Below are positions 1 to 6,629 of a stretch of DNA of 9,748 bases, in pieces. The DNA lies in the NCBI GenBank assembly GCA_905373305.1, contig CAJPSM010000047.1, positions 1 through 9,748 on the forward strand, written 5' to 3'. Position 1 is the first letter of the stretch; each line of letters starts with the position of its first letter. Source of the DNA: an uncultured Streptococcus sp. Its GTDB lineage: Bacteria > Bacillota > Bacilli > Lactobacillales > Streptococcaceae. The notes below the pieces were generated by a model. The model saw only the letters and a program-made list of their open reading frames with translations, was not told the origin of the DNA and ran no database searches. Made by a program: the position numbers and the translations under genes.

Positions 1-2839
1 CCATTTCCAAGTACATGGCACCGAAAAAGTTCTGCTCCCCTTCTCTTTTTAGGGCTGCTAAATAGGTTGGCAGTTGGGAATTGAGACCATTGAAGAAATG
101 AGGAAACTGGAACTGAGTCAAACTAGACTTGTAGTCTACTACTCCTAGCGCTCCATCAGCTTTCAAACGGTCAATGCGGTCCACCTTGCCTCGCACATGG
201 ACACTGCGACCACTATCCAATTGAATAAAGGCCTGGTCTTTCCCGCCAAATGTTGCTTCCTCTTGGATGGTTTCGATGGCTGGATTATGGCGAAGGATGT
301 GACCAGTGGTCCGCGCGACATCAAGCAGAACTTCCTTGGTAAACTGGGCTTCCAAACTTTCTTGATAAATGGCTTCAAATTCCCGTTCATGACTGGTTTC
401 CTTAATAGCTTGCTCCAGACGTTGGTCAAAAGAATGTTCCACAGGCAATTTCAAGGCACGTTCAAAAATACGGTGTAAAAAATTCCCATGACTGCGAGCA
501 TCTGGGCGCAGGCGCAATTCTTCCTGCAAACCTAGAACATAACGGAGGAAATAACTGTATTCATTACGATAAAACTCCGTCAAACCTGATGTGGAGAGAT
601 AAAAATCCTTGTCAGCAGGATAAAGAGCCTGTAAGGTATCCTTTGCTAATGGCTTGCTGCTTGGGCTGGTTGGGATGGCAGGATTCGCAAGGCCTTTTTG
701 GTCAAGTTTTTTTCCCATGACACGCGCTAAGACCGTGACAAAGGTCACATCTTGTTCATTTTCACTAGAAGCAGCTTGCTGATGATAGGCAACGAGACTA
801 GACAAGAGACTGTGATAAGAACCTATATCTTCTTTACTAAGATTTTTGTTGTTCATCCTCTTTTCTCTTCGGCTAAATCCAAAACTCACCAGTTCATGAA
901 GATAGGCAGATTCCTTGCTCTCGTTTTCATTGAGAAGACTGGGTGCTGATAAAATCAACTGCTTACGAGCGGCATTAACTAAGGAAAGCATGGTATAGCG
1001 ATTTTTCTTGAGGTTTTCACTGCTTGCAATCAGCAGTTGAGCCCCCTCTTCTGTCGCTTGGTTTAAAGTCTCTCTCTCTTCGTCTGTCAAAAGGCTGGTA
1101 TTTTGAGCGATTTTGGGTAAATGATCCTGTGTCAGCCCAATGGCATAGACAAAGTCAGCAGTCAGCGGTGCAATCAGATCGTAACTCTGCACCAGAACGG
1201 TGTCCACTGTTGCTGGAATTGTGCGATACTGGGACAAACTCATTCCAGAATGGAGCAAGGATAGGAAATTCTCCAGACTAACTTGTGAACCATCAAAAAC
1301 GGTCGCAAATTGTTCTAAAACATGACAGAAAGCTTTCCAAACTTCGGTTTGTCTTTCCTGTTCTAGGGCTTCCATAGTGGATGTTAAACCTTGCATCTGC
1401 TTGCTTAAAGCAGCATTTTTTAGAAAAGTACTCCACTTTTGCAAGAAATTTTCAGCCTTCTGTTTCCGACTGGCAAACAAGGTTTCAAGAGGAGCCAAGA
1501 CTCGTAATCGAATGGCATTCAAGCGTTCCAAATCAAACTTTCCATGGTGGGATTTGGTGAAGGTTTGCTGAAAGGCTGGCAAGCCATTGATACCAAGATA
1601 GCGGAGGTATTGCTCAAAAGCATCAATATCCGCTTGGCTAAGGTCAGTATACAAACCAGTTCTGAGGAGATTAATCAAATCTTCCTGACGGAAACGGTAA
1701 CGTTTCAAACGCAAAATAGATTCGACATACTGAGTCAAAGGATGATGAGCCATGGATTCACTTCTACCAAGATAGAAAGGAATCTGGTACTGGTCAAAAA
1801 TGGTCTTTAAGGACAACTGATAAGAAGCCACATCCCCCAGCAGAATTCGGAAATGCTTGTAACTCAGTTCTGGATGGTCATGTAATTTCTGACGGATGCT
1901 ACGGGCTACCAACTCCAACTCCTCTTTTTGAGTCAAACAAGACCAGATTTGCAGATTCTCACGGTCCTTCTCATCGACATCCAAAGTGAGTTCTGAAAAG
2001 TCATAAGAAGACTCCAGCAAACGAGAGGCCTTGTCAAAGCTATCCATCTTCTCATGTGTTTGAGAACGGTCTTGAGCAGGTGTTTGGTATTTTGCCCCCA
2101 AATGATGAAGAAATTCCACACTGGCTTGATAGAGATTCCCTTCAGCGAAAGGACTGGTATAGGATTTCTTACTAGCATAAGCACCAATGACAATCTCAAC
2201 ACCTTTGCGATGGAGCAGATCCACTACACGCTCTTCCTCGGCAGAAAAACGGGTAAATCCGTCAATGACTAAGGCAAGCTGACTGAAATCACTACTTACC
2301 TTGTCGTTCTCAATAGCCTCAATCAAATAGGACAACTGACTTCCCTGAGCCAACTGGTCTTGATTGAGATAAGCAGTCACTTTCTCAAAAATCAAGAGTA
2401 AATCTGCTCGCTTATCCTCGTCAGTCAAACTTTCCAAATCCAAAAAATTCATCTGAGCAGTCGTCATCTCGTGATAGAGTTCAATCAGCTGCTGGATAAA
2501 TTGAGGGTCTTGTTTAATAGCTCCATAAACTCGTAACCCTTTAGGATCAAGTTCGGCAAGGCATTTATAAAAGGCCATCCCAAGACCGATATCTTCAAGA
2601 CTGGTCTTTGTAGGCAAGTCATTTAAAACCAGGTAACGAGCCATTTGAGCAAAGCGCGTGACGGTAATCGCAAAAGAAGCCTGCTGGGACAAGCATTCCA
2701 GCACGGCACGTTCCTTTTCAAATGAAAGAGAGTTGGGGGCGATGTAGAAAACCCGCTTGCCCGTAGCAACCAGCTCTTCTGCCTCTCTGGTTAGGATTTT
2801 TGTCAAAGAAGTCCGAATATCAGTATAAAGTAATTTCAT
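1..2839 (-). CDS. rexB: ATP-dependent nuclease/helicase subunit B (RexB/AddB type 2), C-terminus cut by window edge
   Basis: RexB is the B subunit of RexAB, the streptococcal AddAB/RecBCD equivalent that resects double-strand breaks for recombination. I translated the frame codon by codon from the ATG at 2837-2839 to position 2: 946 codons with no stop or frameshift. Roughly the last 145 residues of a ~1090-residue protein lie beyond the edge. The C-terminal nuclease domain shows GNFLHRIFE (residues 785-793, His789), a VDRID metal-binding stretch (Asp887, Asp890), DYKS (Asp902, Lys904) and QLPTYL (Gln922). The N-terminus (MKLLYTDIRTSLTKIL) lacks a Walker A motif. At residue 759, inside YRNEYSYFLRY, an Asn sits where iron-sulfur AddB proteins carry the first cluster Cys. 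Both absences fit the RexB/AddB type 2 family, in which helicase activity comes from RexA. rexA is expected next, beyond position 1. A GAGG ribosome binding site lies 5 nt before the start. Confidence 0.96.
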   Translation of the reverse strand, partial: MKLLYTDIRTSLTKILTREAEELVATGKRVFYIAPNSLSFEKERAVLECLSQQASFAITVTRFAQMARYLVLNDLPTKTSLEDIGLGMAFYKCLAELDPKGLRVYGAIKQDPQFIQQLIELYHEMTTAQMNFLDLESLTDEDKRADLLLIFEKVTAYLNQDQLAQGSQLSYLIEAIENDKVSSDFSQLALVIDGFTRFSAEEERVVDLLHRKGVEIVIGAYASKKSYTSPFAEGNLYQASVEFLHHLGAKYQTPAQDRSQTHEKMDSFDKASRLLESSYDFSELTLDVDEKDRENLQIWSCLTQKEELELVARSIRQKLHDHPELSYKHFRILLGDVASYQLSLKTIFDQYQIPFYLGRSESMAHHPLTQYVESILRLKRYRFRQEDLINLLRTGLYTDLSQADIDAFEQYLRYLGINGLPAFQQTFTKSHHGKFDLERLNAIRLRVLAPLETLFASRKQKAENFLQKWSTFLKNAALSKQMQGLTSTMEALEQERQTEVWKAFCHVLEQFATVFDGSQVSLENFLSLLHSGMSLSQYRTIPATVDTVLVQSYDLIAPLTADFVYAIGLTQDHLPKIAQNTSLLTDEERETLNQATEEGAQLLIASSENLKKNRYTMLSLVNAARKQLILSAPSLLNENESKESAYLHELVSFGFSRREKRMNNKNLSKEDIGSYHSLLSSLVAYHQQAASSENEQDVTFVTVLARVMGKKLDQKGLANPAIPTSPSSKPLAKDTLQALYPADKDFYLSTSGLTEFYRNEYSYFLRYVLGLQEELRLRPDARSHGNFLHRIFERALKLPVEHSFDQRLEQAIKETSHEREFEAIYQESLEAQFTKEVLLDVARTTGHILRHNPAIETIQEEATFGGKDQAFIQLDSGRSVHVRGKVDRIDRLKADGALGVVDYKSSLTQFQFPHFFNGLNSQLPTYLAALKREGEQNFFGAMYLEM

Positions 2840-2875
2840 CTCAGCCTCGTTTGGTTTCTCAAAGTTGCTTCCTCT

Positions 2876-2904
2876 ATTATAGCAAAGTTCGCTTCACAGT
2901 CCAA
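2876..2904 (-). promoter_or_regulatory. rexB promoter (extended -10)
   Basis: On the minus strand an extended -10 box, TGCTATAAT, occupies 2884-2876. A weak -35 (TTGGAC, 2904-2899) lies 17 nt upstream. The predicted transcript would start near 2869, giving a leader of about 30 nt. The 106-nt gap behind the EVE gene shows no convincing hairpin terminator, so read-through from the MarR/EVE operon into rexB is also possible. Confidence 0.7.
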
Positions 2905-2945
2905 ATCCAAAATTCTTGTTGACAATCATTTAACTAGCAAATCAA

Positions 2946-3365
2946 TCATACTTCATCATCCACTTTCATATGATGAAAGATATAGAGGAAAAAGTCTTTG
3001 GAAACTTCAAAATGTCCATAACGAAGTCGAGAAGTATAGTCTTTCCATTCAGGATGTTGTCTGACTATTTCTATGGAACAATCTTTGACTGGTAGATAAT
3101 ACTCGACATTTCGTCTAAAGGGAAAGAATCCTTCAAACTGTTCTACTTGATAGGCTTTGTCATCTATAATTTTACCTACGGCCACAAAAGCCTGTAACTT
3201 ATCTTGACCGTTCATATCGTATTTGGGGCTATAGTATAAAAGATAATCGCCTTTTTTCATACGGTTTAAGGGGCCGCCCTTTCCATGACAGACCTGACAA
3301 AAATTCCCCTCAACTCCTCTTAAAACATGATTCTTTGAAACAACTCCGACCCAATATCTAGGCAT
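2946..3365 (-). CDS. EVE-domain protein, UPF0310 family
   Basis: This 139-residue protein is a single EVE domain (PUA-like fold). The family signature is clear: YWVGVVSKNHV (residues 4-14), then GNFCQVCHGKGGPLNRMKKGD (20-40, in pieces) and LLYYSPK (42-48). EVE domains are related to YTH and PUA domains, which read modified bases in RNA or DNA. The cellular role of stand-alone UPF0310 proteins is not settled, and I do not assign one. The start ATG lies inside the end of the MarR gene (8-nt overlap ATGCCTAG) with a strong GGAGG 6 nt upstream, so the pair is almost certainly co-transcribed and translationally coupled. The protein has no membrane segment or signal peptide and should be cytoplasmic. 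It ends with an acidic tail (VDDEV). Confidence 0.9.
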   Translation of the reverse strand: MPRYWVGVVSKNHVLRGVEGNFCQVCHGKGGPLNRMKKGDYLLYYSPKYDMNGQDKLQAFVAVGKIIDDKAYQVEQFEGFFPFRRNVEYYLPVKDCSIEIVRQHPEWKDYTSRLRYGHFEVSKDFFLYIFHHMKVDDEV

Positions 3366-3819
3366 TTTTATCCTCCAACACTGCTAACATGCGATTGAAA
3401 CTTTCTCTATCGTTAGAAAGTTTTTCAAAAAATTCTTCATCAACCCCTTCTACTAAGGGTAAAGCTTGATTGACTTTCTCCACACCAGACTTCGTCACTA
3501 AGACCAGTTTTGCCCGACTATCCTTTGGATGTTGATCGCGTCTAATGTACTCTTTCTTCTCTAGTAACCGAACAATCTGAGAAACCGTCATAACATCCAT
3601 ACCGGTGAACCGAGTTATATCAACTTGCGTTACATATTCCTCTTTATTAGACAGAAACAAAAGCGAGGTTAAAACGATGAATTGAGGCAAAGTGAGACCA
3701 ACCGATTTCAAAACTCTTTTTAAATTACTTTCCCACTTGTTGTAGACTTTGATGAAAAGAAGACCTGTAGACTCTGTTTCATCGTTTTTATAAATTGAAT
3801 TAAACTGATATTGTGGCAT
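3358..3819 (-). CDS. MarR-family transcriptional regulator
   Basis: This 153-residue winged-helix regulator has the MarR layout. An N-terminal dimerisation helix spans about residues 15-38. The helix-turn-helix spans about 63-90, with recognition helix DVMTVSQIVRLLEKK. The wing contains RRDQHPKDSRAK, with the Asp-x-Arg pair (D100, R102) typical of the family. A C-terminal dimerisation helix covers about 125-150. MarR proteins are usually repressors released by small ligands or oxidants; the ligand cannot be read from the sequence. Its only co-transcribed partner is the EVE protein. The start is supported by an AAGGAG ribosome binding site 6 nt upstream. A promoter overlapped by a near-palindrome directly before it suggests that the protein represses its own operon. 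Confidence 0.93.
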   Translation of the reverse strand: MPQYQFNSIYKNDETESTGLLFIKVYNKWESNLKRVLKSVGLTLPQFIVLTSLLFLSNKEEYVTQVDITRFTGMDVMTVSQIVRLLEKKEYIRRDQHPKDSRAKLVLVTKSGVEKVNQALPLVEGVDEEFFEKLSNDRESFNRMLAVLEDKNA

Positions 3820-3828
3820 TTTTTCTCC

Positions 3829-3856
3829 TTATATAATAAGTGTACATATTATATAA
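3829..3856. promoter_or_regulatory. Candidate MarR operator (28-bp near-palindrome)
   Basis: The arms TTATATAATA (3829-3838) and TATTATATAA (3847-3856) are perfect 10-bp reverse complements around AGTGTACA. Counting the core, 12 of 14 base pairs match. The site covers the -10 box and predicted start of the MarR promoter, where a dimeric MarR protein would block RNA polymerase. The sequence is AT-rich, so part of the symmetry could be chance, but the length and placement favour an operator. It does not reach the HAD promoter 50 bases away. Confidence 0.65.
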
Positions 3857-3876
3857 AAAATTATTTTATTTTTCAA
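3848..3876 (-). promoter_or_regulatory. Promoter of the marR-EVE operon
   Basis: This is near-consensus on the minus strand: -35 TTGAAA (3876-3871), a 17-nt spacer, then -10 TATAAT (3853-3848). The start would be near 3841, leaving a leader of about 22 nt before the MarR ATG. The -10 lies inside one arm of the palindrome at 3829-3856. Confidence 0.82.
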
Positions 3877-3906
3877 GAAAAGGAAAGTCGAATTTTACAA
3901 TTCTGT

Positions 3907-3935
3907 CAGACATTTTATAGTCTATATGCTATAAT
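3907..3935 (+). promoter_or_regulatory. Promoter of the HAD phosphatase gene
   Basis: The -35 is CAGACA (3907-3912), followed by a 17-nt spacer and TATAAT (3930-3935), preceded by TG in the extended -10 arrangement (TGCTATAAT, 3927-3935). It is divergent from the MarR promoter and separated from it by about 30 bp between the two -35 boxes. Confidence 0.8.
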
Positions 3936-3965
3936 AAAAGCAAAACACATAGAAAGGGAAGTCTT

Positions 3966-4775
3966 ATGATTAAATTACTTGCACTAGATATGGACGGAAC
4001 TCTCCTCAATGAAGCCAAGGAAATACCGCAAGCCCACATTACTGCCATTCATCAGGCCATTGAAAAAGGTGTCAAACTGGTTCTCTGTACAGGTCGCCCG
4101 CTTTTCGGTGTCCTCCCCTACTATAAACAACTAGGACTTGACCTCCAGAACGAGTACGTCATTGTCAATAACGGTTGCTCAACCCATCAGACCAGTGACT
4201 GGAGTCTAGTTGACTGGCAAGAACTAAGCCCAGCTGATATCGAATACCTCTATGAACTAGCAGAAAAAAGCGACGTCCAGTTGACCCTTTTTGATGAGGA
4301 ACATTATTTTGTCCTCGGTGGTAAGCCTAATCAAATCGTTCAAAATGATGCCAAACTTGTTTTTTCAGACCTGACTGAAATTTCCCTTGAGGAAGCCACT
4401 AGTGGCAAATATCGCATGTTCCAAGGCATGTTTTTAGGTACCAAAGAGCAAACAGACGATTTTGAGCAGCGGTTTGCTGAGGAGCTCTGCCAACGATTCA
4501 GTGGAGTTCGTTCTCAACCTGTCATTTATGAAGCGATGCCACTTGGAACTACCAAGGCTACTGCTCTTTCTCGACTAGCCACGATTTTGAAGATTGAGCC
4601 GTCAGAAATTATGGCCATGGGCGATGCCAATAACGACATTGAAATGCTCCAGTTTGCAGGGCTTGGTATTGCTATGGGAAATGCTAGTGACCATGTCAAA
4701 TCCCTTGCCAATGATGTTACAACCAGCAACGAAGAAGACGGCGTCGCGCGTGCGATTGAGAAATATATTTTATAG
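3966..4775 (+). CDS. Cof-type HAD-superfamily sugar-phosphatase (YidA-like)
   Basis: This 269-residue cytoplasmic phosphatase belongs to the HAD superfamily, Cof/YidA subgroup. All four catalytic motifs are present: DMDGT (nucleophile Asp8, acid/base Asp10), TGR (Thr42), Lys197 in GTTKATAL, and GDANNDIEM (Asp220, Asp224) for Mg2+ binding. The insert between motifs II and III (about residues 85-190) is the C2-type cap that selects the substrate. Relatives hydrolyse sugar phosphates and similar small phosphoesters. The exact substrate cannot be told here, and bacteria usually carry several paralogues. The gene stands alone, with its own promoter and terminator. The ATG at 3966 has an AAGGGA ribosome binding site just upstream and begins directly with the motif I strand (MIKLLALDMDGT). 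Confidence 0.93.
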   Translation: MIKLLALDMDGTLLNEAKEIPQAHITAIHQAIEKGVKLVLCTGRPLFGVLPYYKQLGLDLQNEYVIVNNGCSTHQTSDWSLVDWQELSPADIEYLYELAEKSDVQLTLFDEEHYFVLGGKPNQIVQNDAKLVFSDLTEISLEEATSGKYRMFQGMFLGTKEQTDDFEQRFAEELCQRFSGVRSQPVIYEAMPLGTTKATALSRLATILKIEPSEIMAMGDANNDIEMLQFAGLGIAMGNASDHVKSLANDVTTSNEEDGVARAIEKYIL

Positions 4776-4783
4776 AGAAAATT

Positions 4784-4810
4784 CCCAGTTAAATTCTTAA
4801 CTGGGTTTTT
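4784..4810 (+). terminator. Rho-independent terminator after the HAD gene
   Basis: Stem CCCAGTTAA (4784-4792) pairs with TTAACTGGG (4797-4805) around the tetraloop ATTC, followed by TTTTT (4806-4810). It starts 8 nt after the HAD stop codon and isolates that gene from the ABC operon downstream. Confidence 0.93.
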
Positions 4811-4831
4811 GACATTTTAAAAATCTGAAAA

Positions 4832-4851
4832 CTTTAGAAACTCTTTAGAAA
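4832..4851 (+). repeat. Direct repeat CTTTAGAAA x2, candidate response-regulator site
   Basis: CTTTAGAAA occurs at 4832-4840 and again at 4843-4851, an 11-nt period that places both copies on one face of the helix. The pair lies at about -61 to -42 relative to the predicted start of the ABC operon, just upstream of its weak -35. OmpR-type activators typically bind direct repeats of this spacing and position. Assignment to the response regulator at 7508-8206 is inference. The 8-mer TTTAGAAA also occurs once over that regulator's own start site (8218-8225, minus) and once inside rexB. Confidence 0.45.
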
Positions 4852-4854
4852 TAC

Positions 4855-4886
4855 TTGAGCTTTCTTTGATTTCTATAGCTTATACT
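4855..4886 (+). promoter_or_regulatory. Promoter of the ABC exporter operon (weak, activator type)
   Basis: The -10 box TATACT (4881-4886) is good. The best -35 candidate, TTGAGC (4855-4860), sits 20 nt away instead of 17, and there is no TG extension. A poor -35 beside a direct repeat is typical of a promoter that needs an activator. Transcription would begin near 4893, with a leader of about 27 nt. Confidence 0.5.
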
Positions 4887-4905
4887 AAAGTTAGAAAAAT
4901 AAATC

Positions 4906-4913
4906 AAAAGGAG
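4906..4913 (+). promoter_or_regulatory. Ribosome binding site fixing the ABC ATPase start
   Basis: AAAAGGAG ends 6 nt before the ATG at 4920, fixing that start. An in-frame ATG at 4866 would add 18 residues (MISIAYTKVRKINQKEKI), but it lies upstream of the -10 box, has no ribosome binding site and does not look like ABC protein. Confidence 0.85.
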
Positions 4914-4919
4914 AAAATC

Positions 4920-5828
4920 ATGAAAACAGTACTCGAAATTCATGGACTGACCAAACAATTCGGCCAACAAGCTATTCTTCAAGATCTTCATCTAACGATA
5001 AAAGAGGGAGATATTTATGGTCTAATTGGAAAAAATGGAGCAGGTAAAACTACTCTTATCAAAATAATTACACAATTATTGTTTGCGGATAAAGGTACAG
5101 TTTCCCTCTTTTCTAGTCAAGAACAAAATGAGTGGACCAAAGCTCTATCTCGAGTGGGTTCTGTTATCGAATCACCTGTAGCCCATAATCACTTAACAGC
5201 ATACCAGAATCTGAAATATTATTGTATGATACGTCATATTCCAAATGATGATAAGGTGATTCATGAGACCTTGGATTATGTGGGTTTGTCAAATACAGGT
5301 AAAAAGGTCTTTCGTGATTTCTCACTAGGAATGAAACAAAGGCTTGGCATCGCCATTGCCCTCCTATCCAAACCTGATTTCCTGATTCTTGATGAACCCA
5401 TTAACGGTCTGGATCCTATTGGAATCAAGGAATTTCGTCTGATGATTCAACGGCTTAATCAAGAAAAAGGGATAACCATTCTCATATCTAGCCATATCTT
5501 GTCAGAACTCTATCTCTTAGCTAATCGCTTCGGAATTTTGGATCAAGGTAAAATTATCCGTGAAATCAGCAAAGCTGAATTTGAAACACTGAGTGAGGAT
5601 TATATTGTGCTTAAAACAAGCGACAAAGAAAGAGCTTGTCAGGTATTGAAAGAACAAATCCAGCTCCAGTTTAAGGTTGTAAAACCTGAAAATGAAATCC
5701 ATATCTTTGGTAATGAACAAGATGTCAAACAGATTCTTAAGCAACTAACTTTGGCCGATGTTGCTATTGATGAGATTTACTTTGCCCGTCAAAACCTAGA
5801 AGAATACTTCACCCAATTGGTAGAATAG
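4920..5828 (+). CDS. ABC exporter ATPase, BcrA/LanF-like (peptide antibiotic efflux)
   Basis: This is a 302-residue cytoplasmic ATPase subunit. Walker A is GKNGAGKTT (37-45), the signature is FSLGMKQR (134-141) rather than LSGGQ, Walker B is FLILDEP (154-160, catalytic Glu159), the D-loop is NGLDP (162-166) and the switch His is H192. The Q-loop position reads GSVIESP with Glu84 instead of Gln. This E-loop is a known mark of lantibiotic-immunity ATPases (LanF) and the bacitracin-resistance BcrA group. Residues ~210-302 form the extra C-terminal domain usual in that group. The permease follows 10 nt downstream, so they form one exporter. The likely job is to move membrane-active peptides out of the membrane, but the substrate is unproven, and generic ABC-2 ATPases share much of this sequence. 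The facing two-component system is a plausible regulator. Confidence 0.88.
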   Translation: MKTVLEIHGLTKQFGQQAILQDLHLTIKEGDIYGLIGKNGAGKTTLIKIITQLLFADKGTVSLFSSQEQNEWTKALSRVGSVIESPVAHNHLTAYQNLKYYCMIRHIPNDDKVIHETLDYVGLSNTGKKVFRDFSLGMKQRLGIAIALLSKPDFLILDEPINGLDPIGIKEFRLMIQRLNQEKGITILISSHILSELYLLANRFGILDQGKIIREISKAEFETLSEDYIVLKTSDKERACQVLKEQIQLQFKVVKPENEIHIFGNEQDVKQILKQLTLADVAIDEIYFARQNLEEYFTQLVE

Positions 5829-5838
5829 GAGAAAAATC

Positions 5839-6591
5839 ATGATACATACCATTCAAGCAGATTTTTACCGTCTTTTCCGCTCCAAAGGATTCTGGATTAC
5901 AGAATTCATTCTCTTTGTACTTATGTTACTGGGTGCCACTATTGGCGCTACAGGACATCTAATGTCAGTTCAAACAGCACCACCTGAGATTCCTACCCAT
6001 GGTTGGAATGGGATAGAAGCTCTAATCAACGCGTCAAATAACGGCTCAAACCTCGTTTTCCTCTGTATTATTCTAGTATGTTTAGTTCTTGGGGTCGATC
6101 TAATCGGCAAGCTTTATAAAAATAGTTTGACAGTCGGCGTTTCTCGTACAGAATTTTTCCTTGCTAAATCCTTTGTACTAGCAAGTATCGCTCTCTTGCA
6201 ACTCATTGCCAGCCTTGTGATTGCCTTTATTCCCGCGACTCTACTAAACGGACTTGGTACGATACCTGATGGTTTTGTTACCAATCTCTTCTTAATGATT
6301 TTCCTTCAATTTCTCTGTCTCCTCGCTTGGCTTTCGATTGTTTCCTTTATTCTCTACCTGACTCATTCTTATCTTGCTATATTTATTGGTTATCTGATTA
6401 GTTCTATCATCCTTTCTATGCCAATGCTTATCTTTCCAAATATCGAAATTTTACGATATCTGAGCTTAAATTTTGCCTATGCCATGACTGCTGATAGTCA
6501 ATCAGTTCTCTATACCATAACGGTTTGCATCGCTATCATACTTTTCTTCTCTCTCAGTGGACTGACTGTTTTCAAGAAGAAAAGCTTATAA
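5839..6591 (+). CDS. ABC-2 type permease of the BcrB/LanE-like exporter
   Basis: This 250-residue integral membrane protein has about six hydrophobic helices: roughly residues 17-38, 72-93, 108-131, 147-173, 178-199 and 222-243. A 30-residue polar loop between helices 1 and 2 probably faces outside. The N-terminus (IQADFYRLFRSKGFW) matches the amphipathic coupling segment seen in BcrB-like ABC-2 permeases. Length and layout fit a half-permease that dimerises and pairs with the ATPase encoded just upstream. Its ribosome binding site (TAGGAG) overlaps the ATPase stop codon, 10 nt from the ATG, so the two are co-translated. There is only one permease gene; lantibiotic LanFEG systems usually have two, which makes the bacitracin BcrAB arrangement the closer match. 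The substrate is not known from sequence. Confidence 0.85.
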   Translation: MIHTIQADFYRLFRSKGFWITEFILFVLMLLGATIGATGHLMSVQTAPPEIPTHGWNGIEALINASNNGSNLVFLCIILVCLVLGVDLIGKLYKNSLTVGVSRTEFFLAKSFVLASIALLQLIASLVIAFIPATLLNGLGTIPDGFVTNLFLMIFLQFLCLLAWLSIVSFILYLTHSYLAIFIGYLISSIILSMPMLIFPNIEILRYLSLNFAYAMTADSQSVLYTITVCIAIILFFSLSGLTVFKKKSL

Positions 6592-6596
6592 AAAGG

Positions 6597-6621
6597 ACCT
6601 CCTCTAGGATATAGAGGAGGT
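6597..6621. terminator. Bidirectional terminator between the exporter and the kinase gene
   Basis: Perfect 10-bp stem ACCTCCTCTA (6597-6606) / TAGAGGAGGT (6612-6621) with loop GGATA. On the plus strand it runs into TTTCTTCTGTT. On the minus strand it runs into CCTTTTT, from 6596 down to 6590. It therefore serves both convergent operons in a gap of only 38 nt. Confidence 0.92.
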
Positions 6622-6629
6622 TTCTTCTG

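Noticed and set aside
1933..2202. Possible frameshift in rexB, suggested by a 89-codon minus-strand open frame in a different register.
   Set aside because: Codon-by-codon reading shows the RexB frame is open and sensible throughout this interval, so the other frame is a shadow.
197..2272. Several open frames of 60-95 codons on the plus strand (for example 197-478, 1024-1281, 1544-1810, 2054-2272) and a minus-strand one in another frame at 163-429.
   Set aside because: They all lie within the intact rexB frame on the minus strand, have no recognisable protein features and are shadows of the real gene.
3285..3299. CQVCH in the EVE protein resembles a cytochrome c heme-binding CXXCH motif.
   Set aside because: It sits within the conserved UPF0310 signature, the protein has no signal peptide and should be cytoplasmic, and c-type heme attachment is not expected in streptococci.
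4526..4800. Open frames on both strands over the 3' end of the HAD gene (4526-4729 minus, 4594-4800 plus).
   Set aside because: The HAD catalytic motif GDANNDIEM is encoded here in its proper frame, and the alternative translations show no family features.
4866..4919. N-terminal 18-residue extension of the ABC ATPase from an upstream ATG.
   Set aside because: It lies upstream of the -10 box with no ribosome binding site, and the ATG at 4920 has a textbook AAAAGGAG and the normal family start.
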